From contig NW_019211456.1 in the NCBI RefSeq assembly GCF_002443255.2, positions 53,237,743 through 53,301,742 on the forward strand: a stretch of DNA of 64,000 nt, written 5' to 3'. The stretch comes from Varroa destructor (lineage: Eukaryota > Arthropoda > Arachnida > Mesostigmata > Varroidae). This document shows positions 62,686 to 64,000 of the stretch, one piece after another (position 1 is the stretch's first letter; every line of letters starts with the position of its first letter). The notes beneath the pieces were generated by a model. The model had not been told where the DNA came from and did not search any database. It saw only the letters and a program-made list of their open reading frames with translations. A program made the position numbers and the translations under genes.

Positions 62686-62768
62686 CGTCTACACCAGATT
62701 TCGAACCTAGACTATCGCACGTATTCTAGGCTTAGTAGACAAACACGTTACCACTACATCACCGCGCA
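62686..62768 (-). mobile_element. tRNA-derived SINE head
   Basis: On the minus strand, TGATGTAGTGG (62761-62751) matches the polymerase III A-box at ten of eleven positions. It is followed by TAACGTGTTTGTCTACTAAG, typical of tRNA-derived SINE heads, and then a B-box GGTTCGAAATC (62707-62697). The T arm still pairs: CTAGG, the loop TTCGAAA, then TCTGG, five pairs including two wobbles. The A-to-B distance is about 10 bases longer than in a normal tRNA, and the anticodon and acceptor stems no longer pair, so this is a SINE or tRNA pseudogene rather than a tRNA gene. The unrelated tail (toward 62640) is unidentified. Confidence 0.5.
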
Positions 62769-63225
62769 GATAGTACTGACATTACACTTTAAGTGAACTG
62801 TAACGGGGTAACTGTACCGAGTGCGCGAGCATGAGAGCCATAGTTAAGGTTAGGACGGATTAATGACGAACCATTAGTTCATTCATTAGATCAGAGTAAT
62901 AAGATAATCAAGGTAACAGGGCTACAAAGACAGTTCAATAGGATAGCTTGGTAGCCGCAACCTGATAACGGCATTTGAGCAACAGGGTAACATGATATTT
63001 ACGATGCATTAACAATTTGATCTATAGTTCCATCAAATTGTCTGTAGCTCTGATAATAGAGTCAGTTAAACTAACAACAACACACATAACAATCTTGTTT
63101 ATTTATAATTACCAAGTAGCTGGGTAATGTTACAAGCTATTTAAGCTATGTTTCCTAAATTTTCTTTTAGCCAGACTTTTCTGTGTTACACTACATGTCA
63201 CCTAAATTGTCAGAAGACGACTTAC

Positions 63226-63387
63226 CATGAGATGATTAACAGAGCGAAGAATATCAATGCTAAGATTCCCCAGACCCGATAATATATGCCTTGGCGAGAT
63301 CGAAGCAGTACAAAGATTTTCACCAATTCGAGCAGAATATCAGATACATCATGTAAAAACACAACGAGGATGCCGACGTTATGGCAC
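63226..63387 (-). CDS. Ceramide synthase, first exon visible in this window
   Basis: The exon is 162 bases. Its acceptor is GAGTTTCAG (AG at 63389-63388) and its donor GTAAGT begins at 63225. It encodes 53 full codons plus TG, which the next exon completes as tryptophan. It contains LVVFLHDVSDILLELVK, the HDxxDxxLE signature of the TLC/LAG1 domain, followed by a transmembrane helix (WGILALIFFALLIIS). Together the three exons give 141 residues, the C-terminal part of a protein usually about 350-400 residues long. The N-terminal helices and the catalytic di-histidine exon must lie upstream, beyond the window. Homology identifies the family firmly; acyl-chain specificity cannot be told. Confidence 0.9.
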
Positions 63388-64000
63388 CTGAAACTCAAAT
63401 AATTGGGATCTATTGTTGTATACGCTACCCCAATTGTGCTGTTGTGCCAGCTCAACCATAAAATGGTTCAGCTAACGCAATCAGATTGAACGAATGCTAA
63501 AAAGGCTGATCATAGTAAATGCCATAGTACTAAAAAAAAGTATAGGTAACTTTGTGCGGACCTTCGCAATGAAATCTAATAAAGCTTTATTTCTCCCATT
63601 TCTTGAGTATGATGTTTACTAAAGGCTAACTCCGTCCCGATCCGCATTGAAACGACCAGCATTTTCACAGGACGTGGCTTCACGGCTTATCAACGTCCTG
63701 TGGCGGCTCTTTAGTGTGTCATGTATTTACCACTTGTATGACTTGCTTTTTGCCTTGACATTTCATAATGGACGGGCAGCGCTGTTTATGTATCGAGAAT
63801 TATCTAGGATAGGCAGGTCCAACAGAACTCGCCAGGTTCTGCAAATGCGGTTTAGCGATATTGCTAATTCCTACCACTTCCTTATTCTTAATACTTTAAG
63901 ATACTATCGCAAAATTACTCCATTGCCTGGCAGAATTCCTTTATAGAATTTCTGCGGGATAACCGTAATTATGAAATATTCTGTTATATATTTGATGCTC
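63388..64000 (-). other. Start of the next upstream ceramide synthase intron
   Basis: By inference this is intron, since the exon at 63226-63387 opens with a splice acceptor in phase 2. No further exon with the conserved di-histidine is visible up to the window edge. A 99-codon plus-strand frame at 63647-63946 matches nothing I know and is probably chance. Confidence 0.55.

Larger units (their letters stand above)
51936..63225 (-). other. Ceramide synthase intron, 11.3 kb
   Basis: The donor GTAAGT (63225-63220) and acceptor CCTTAG are canonical, and the phase agrees on both sides. The intron holds TA microsatellites (53269-53300, 56221-56257), a 40-bp near-palindrome and a second hairpin (54502-54678), a GC-richer patch at about 55000-56000, a CA repeat at 57379-57392 and a tRNA-like SINE head near 62700. 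No nested gene is supportable. Confidence 0.8.

Noticed and set aside
63647..63946. 99-codon plus-strand frame near the window end
   Set aside because: No homology, acceptor or polyadenylation signal. It lies inside the inferred ceramide synthase intron, and frames this long occur by chance at this base composition.

Overview
The window looks like a metazoan nuclear genome, most likely an arthropod and perhaps a chelicerate (mite, tick or spider). Coding density is very low and the DNA is AT-rich. Introns follow GT-AG rules and reach 11 kb. A secreted glycine-rich, cuticle- or cement-like gene sits behind a TATA-like box and a TCAGT initiator, the arthropod arrangement. tRNA-derived SINE-like relics and microsatellites are scattered through it. 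There are no operons, ribosome binding sites or dense gene runs. The chelicerate placement is inference only; no species can be read from the sequence.

Two genes are well supported, both on the minus strand. (1) An intronless glycine-rich secreted protein (20175-21230): signal peptide, basic amphipathic segment, then glycine-rich spacers carrying seven short beta-strand-like repeats. A plausible core promoter lies just upstream. (2) The 3' half of a ceramide synthase (TLC/LAG1 family), assembled here from three short exons at 63387-63226, 51935-51779 and 46763-46656. The introns are 11.3 kb and 5.0 kb. All splice phases agree, and the protein ends in a KKxx dilysine ER-retrieval signal. Its 5' half, including the conserved di-histidine, lies beyond position 64000.

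The rest is weakly supported. 1-20 kb is mostly gene-free AT-rich DNA with simple repeats and a few unrecognised open frames. 17-18 kb, 24.7-25.1 kb, 30.5-31.6 kb and 55.0-56.0 kb look GC-richer than their surroundings and could hold promoters or exons of unrecognised genes. The best anonymous coding candidates are a 143-codon frame opposite the ceramide synthase inside its 5-kb intron (47988-48419), a last-exon-like frame with a splice acceptor and polyadenylation signal (30539-30830), and a cysteine-rich exon-like frame (about 23284-23448). In AT-rich DNA of this length, frames of 60-100 codons arise by chance, so these have low confidence. Non-coding curiosities include a near-perfect 40-bp palindrome and a second hairpin close together (54502-54678), a perfect 13-bp-arm hairpin (2387-2416), and tRNA-like SINE heads (62686-62768, 48561-48625, 43388-43468).

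No complete transposon, virus-derived gene, CRISPR array or tRNA gene could be supported. No clear multi-gene system was found.
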